NCBI GenBank assembly: GCA_902479835.1
Contig: CABSQC010000060.1
Location: 1 to 6,954 of the forward strand
Length of the DNA: 6,954 nt
Direction: 5' to 3'
Source of the DNA: an uncultured Streptococcus sp.
Lineage (GTDB): Bacteria > Bacillota > Bacilli > Lactobacillales > Streptococcaceae
The notes under the pieces are model-generated. The model searched no databases and was not told where the DNA came from. It saw nothing but the letters and a program-made list of their open reading frames with translations. This document shows, piece by piece, positions 4,947-6,954 of the stretch (position 1 is its first letter; every line of letters starts with the position of its first letter). Made by a program: the position numbers and the translations under genes.

Positions 4947-5759
4947 ATGCATAAAAAGATGATCGCTCTAGATCTAGACGGAACCCTCTTAAATTCCGAA
5001 AGCAAATTGAGCGACTTTACGATTGATACCATTAAAAAAATTAGCGCTCTTGGCCATAAAATCATTATTACAACAGGACGTCCCTATCGTATGGCCCATA
5101 CCTATTACAAACAACTAGAGCTTGATACTCCGATGATCAATTTCAATGGCTCCCTCACCCATCTGCCTGAGAAAAAATGGGCAGATGAACAATGTTTAAC
5201 CTTAGATAAAAAATACCTCCTAGATATGGTCGCCAACCGGGATACCATCCAAGCGGACTTTATAGCTGGCGAATACCGCAATAAATTCTTTATTACCGAT
5301 CCAAATGAGCAAGTCGCAGACCCTAAATTATTCGGTATCGAGGCTTTCCAACCAGAAAATCAATTTAATCCAGAACGGGTAACAAGTGACCCAAACTGTA
5401 TCCTTTTTCAAACGAAAGCGGAAGACAAATATGCTCTGGCAGATGAAATGAATCGGCATTATGACTACAATCTGTCTATTAATACTTGGGGTGGTCCTTT
5501 AAATATTCTGGAATGCAATCCCAAAAATGTAACCAAAGCATCCGCTCTGACCTACCTTCTGGATAAACTCAATATGGATCAGAAAGATTTGATTGCCTTT
5601 GGAGACGAGCACAATGATACTGAGATGCTAGCTCTAGCTGGTTATGGATACGCTATGAAAAATGCCAGCTCCATCCTTCTCCCCTATGCAGACTCCATCA
5701 CTGATTTCACGAATAATGAAGATGGTGTCGCGCGTCAACTCATTCAATTATTCTTATAA
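4947..5759 (+). CDS. Cof-type HAD-IIB family sugar/nucleotide phosphatase
   Basis: A 270-residue cytosolic phosphatase of the haloacid dehalogenase superfamily, Cof/IIB group; members hydrolyse sugar phosphates, nucleotides or cofactor phosphates with magnesium and often accept several substrates. Motif I is DLDGT with nucleophile D9 and acid/base D11. Motif II is ITTGRP (T43). Motif III is K197 in NVTKASAL, and motif IV is GDEHNDTEML with D220, N223 and D224. The IIB cap lies between motifs II and III, about residues 85-190. Length and motif spacing are normal and every catalytic residue is present. The ATG has AAAGGA eight bases upstream. It has its own promoter and terminator, so it is probably a single-gene unit. 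The substrate cannot be named from sequence. Confidence 0.93.
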   Translation: MHKKMIALDLDGTLLNSESKLSDFTIDTIKKISALGHKIIITTGRPYRMAHTYYKQLELDTPMINFNGSLTHLPEKKWADEQCLTLDKKYLLDMVANRDTIQADFIAGEYRNKFFITDPNEQVADPKLFGIEAFQPENQFNPERVTSDPNCILFQTKAEDKYALADEMNRHYDYNLSINTWGGPLNILECNPKNVTKASALTYLLDKLNMDQKDLIAFGDEHNDTEMLALAGYGYAMKNASSILLPYADSITDFTNNEDGVARQLIQLFL

Positions 5760-5766
5760 TAGGAAC

Positions 5767-5796
5767 AGACATGAGCTATCCCCTCATGTCTTTTTC
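5767..5796 (+). terminator. Terminator of the HAD phosphatase gene
   Basis: AGACATGAG (5767-5775) pairs over nine bases with CTCATGTCT (5783-5791) around a seven-base loop, followed by TTTTCT. It begins eight bases after the stop codon and separates this gene from adhP. Confidence 0.85.
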
Positions 5797-5850
5797 TGCG
5801 CTAAATCCTTAATCGGTTAATCAATACCCTTCTTTTTTTCCATTTTTTTA

Positions 5851-5879
5851 TTGTTCAATAGATAAGTTTGTGATATTAT
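5851..5879 (+). promoter_or_regulatory. Promoter of adhP
   Basis: TTGTTC (5851-5856) and TATTAT (5874-5879) are 17 bases apart, and TG at 5871-5872 makes an extended -10 (TGATATTAT). The predicted start is near 5886, giving a leader of about 63 bases. A T-rich tract (5831-5852) lies just upstream and could act as an UP-like element. Confidence 0.7.
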
Positions 5880-5885
5880 TAACAT
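5868..5885 (+). promoter_or_regulatory. Rex-like operator over the adhP -10 box
   Basis: TTGTGATATTATTAACAT agrees with the Rex consensus TTGTGAAATATTTCACAA at 13 of 18 positions. The left half-site is perfect and the right half-site imperfect. It covers the whole -10 box, where a repressor would block polymerase. Rex senses NADH/NAD+ and commonly controls alcohol dehydrogenase genes in Firmicutes, so the context fits, but the right half is weak. Confidence 0.45.
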
Positions 5886-5893
5886 AGTTATTA

Positions 5894-5907
5894 AAGAAGC
5901 GCTTTCA
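5894..5907 (+). promoter_or_regulatory. CcpA cre site downstream of adhP promoter
   Basis: AAGAAGCGCTTTCA matches the cre consensus TGNAANCGNTNNCA at every fixed position except the first two. It contains the AAGCGCTT palindrome. It starts about eight bases after the predicted transcript start, a position where CcpA normally represses by blocking elongation or initiation. Confidence 0.65.
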
Positions 5908-5948
5908 AAAATTCTAAACCGCTTCTCGTTCACTTAAGGAGGAACAAA

Positions 5949-6954
5949 ATGAAAGCTGTTGTTGTAAATCCAGAAGGTACTGGTGTTGAAATCGTTGCAA
6001 ACAAAGACATGCGTCCACTTGAAACAGGGGAAGCTCTTGTTCAAATCGAATACTGTGGTGTCTGCCACACTGACTTGCACGTTGCTCACGGGGACTTCGG
6101 TAAAGTTCCAGGCCGTGTTCTTGGACACGAAGGAATCGGAATTGTGAAAGAAGTCGCTCCAGATGTCAAGAGCCTAAAAGTTGGAGATCGTGTCAGTGTC
6201 GCATGGTTTTTCGAAGGATGTGGAACTTGTGAATACTGTACAACCGGTCGCGAAACCCTTTGCCGTACTGTAAAAAATGCTGGTTATTCTGTTGACGGAG
6301 GAATGGCTGAGCAATGTATCGTTACTGCAGATTACGCAGTGAAAGTACCTGAAGGATTAGATCCAGCCCAAGCTTCTTCTATCACTTGTGCAGGTGTTAC
6401 AACTTACAAAGCCATCAAAGAAGCCAAAGCAGAACCAGGACAATGGATCGTTATCTACGGAGCTGGTGGATTGGGTAACTTGGCTGTTCAATATGCCAAG
6501 AAAGTCTTCAACGCACATGTCATCGCTGTTGATATCAACAATGACAAACTGGAATTGGCGAAAGAAGTTGGTGCAGACTTTGTCATCAACGGTCGCGAAG
6601 TCGAAGATGTCCCAGGATTGATCAAAGAAAAAACAAATGGTGGAGCTCACTCTGCTGTCGTAACAGCTGTTTCTAAAGTAGCTTTCAACCAAGCAGTAGA
6701 TTCTGTTCGTGCAGGTGGCCGCATTGTCGCAGTTGGTCTTCCTTCTGAAATGATGGACCTCAGCATTGTGAAAACTGTATTAGATGGTATCCAAGTCATT
6801 GGTTCTCTTGTAGGAACTCGTAAAGACTTGGAAGAAGCCTTCCAATTTGGCGCAGAAGGTTTGGTAGTGCCAGTCGTTCAAAAACGTCCAGTAGAAGATG
6901 CTGTCAAAGTCTTTGACGAAATGGAAGCTGGAACCATTCAAGGACGTATGGTAC
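5949..6954 (+). CDS. adhP: Zinc-dependent alcohol dehydrogenase AdhP (3' end missing)
   Basis: The first 335 residues of a medium-chain, zinc-containing alcohol dehydrogenase; the frame is still open at the window end and probably only a few residues are missing, as the family is about 338-345 long. It interconverts ethanol and acetaldehyde with NAD(H), reoxidising NADH in fermentation. Catalytic zinc ligands are C39 (GVCHTD), H60-E61 (GHEG) and C147 (ITCAG). The structural zinc site is C91, C94, C97 and C105. The cofactor loop is GAGGLG (171-176), with D195 at the end of the second strand favouring NAD over NADP. The ATG has an ideal AAGGAGG site (5936-5942) six bases upstream, and codons are strongly biased to the preferred set, both suggesting high expression. 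Rex-like and cre sites in the promoter suggest redox and sugar control. Confidence 0.96.
   Translation, partial: MKAVVVNPEGTGVEIVANKDMRPLETGEALVQIEYCGVCHTDLHVAHGDFGKVPGRVLGHEGIGIVKEVAPDVKSLKVGDRVSVAWFFEGCGTCEYCTTGRETLCRTVKNAGYSVDGGMAEQCIVTADYAVKVPEGLDPAQASSITCAGVTTYKAIKEAKAEPGQWIVIYGAGGLGNLAVQYAKKVFNAHVIAVDINNDKLELAKEVGADFVINGREVEDVPGLIKEKTNGGAHSAVVTAVSKVAFNQAVDSVRAGGRIVAVGLPSEMMDLSIVKTVLDGIQVIGSLVGTRKDLEEAFQFGAEGLVVPVVQKRPVEDAVKVFDEMEAGTIQGRMV

Noticed and set aside
6357..6692. 111-codon minus-strand frame within adhP, and a 77-codon plus-strand frame at 6388
   Set aside because: Both are shadows of the highly codon-biased adhP reading frame, which has complete zinc and NAD motifs.
1..6954. 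Defence system, CRISPR array, prophage or insertion sequence
   Set aside because: All genes are recognised housekeeping families, with no transposase, integrase, nuclease or regularly spaced repeats in either strand.

Overview
The window is low-GC Firmicute DNA and looks like an oral-type Streptococcus. The reasons are the gene order (HIT protein and a short coiled-coil protein facing a tsaE–acetyltransferase–LCP operon, as I recall around brpA in S. mutans), the codon use, AAGGAGG-type ribosome sites and repeated TGnTATAAT extended -10 promoters. The species cannot be fixed from this alone.

Layout. Positions 1-45 are a promoter region that appears to fire both ways. Positions 46-761 (+) carry a HIT-family nucleotide hydrolase and a 96-residue membrane-anchored coiled-coil protein. 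They end in a symmetric hairpin (750-779) that also serves the convergent operon. Positions 783-2968 (-) are a compact operon read tsaE, GNAT acetyltransferase, LCP wall-polymer ligase (BrpA/LytR type). Its promoter has a perfect extended -10 so close to the tsaE start codon that the mRNA should be leaderless or nearly so. Positions 2969-3349 hold no convincing gene but are unusually rich in hairpins. One hairpin loop is complementary over 7 bases to a downstream segment, and the block ends in a terminator. This is the best candidate for an undescribed element, a structured small RNA. Positions 3350-4771 (-) encode an NCS2 (AzgA/PbuG/PbuO-type) purine permease. Positions 4772-4946 hold two divergent promoters. 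Positions 4947-5759 (+) encode a Cof-type HAD phosphatase followed by a terminator. Positions 5949-6954 (+) encode a zinc alcohol dehydrogenase (AdhP) cut by the window end. Its promoter has a Rex-like site over the -10 and a CcpA cre site just downstream.

The genes are mainly housekeeping: tRNA t6A modification (TsaE), attachment of wall polymers (LCP protein), purine salvage (permease, perhaps linked to nucleotide clean-up by the HIT protein) and fermentative NADH reoxidation (AdhP). No mobile element, CRISPR array, tRNA or rRNA gene was seen. The points of interest are regulatory: the structured intergenic block, the leaderless tsaE start, the layered adhP control region and a PurBox-like site at the permease start.
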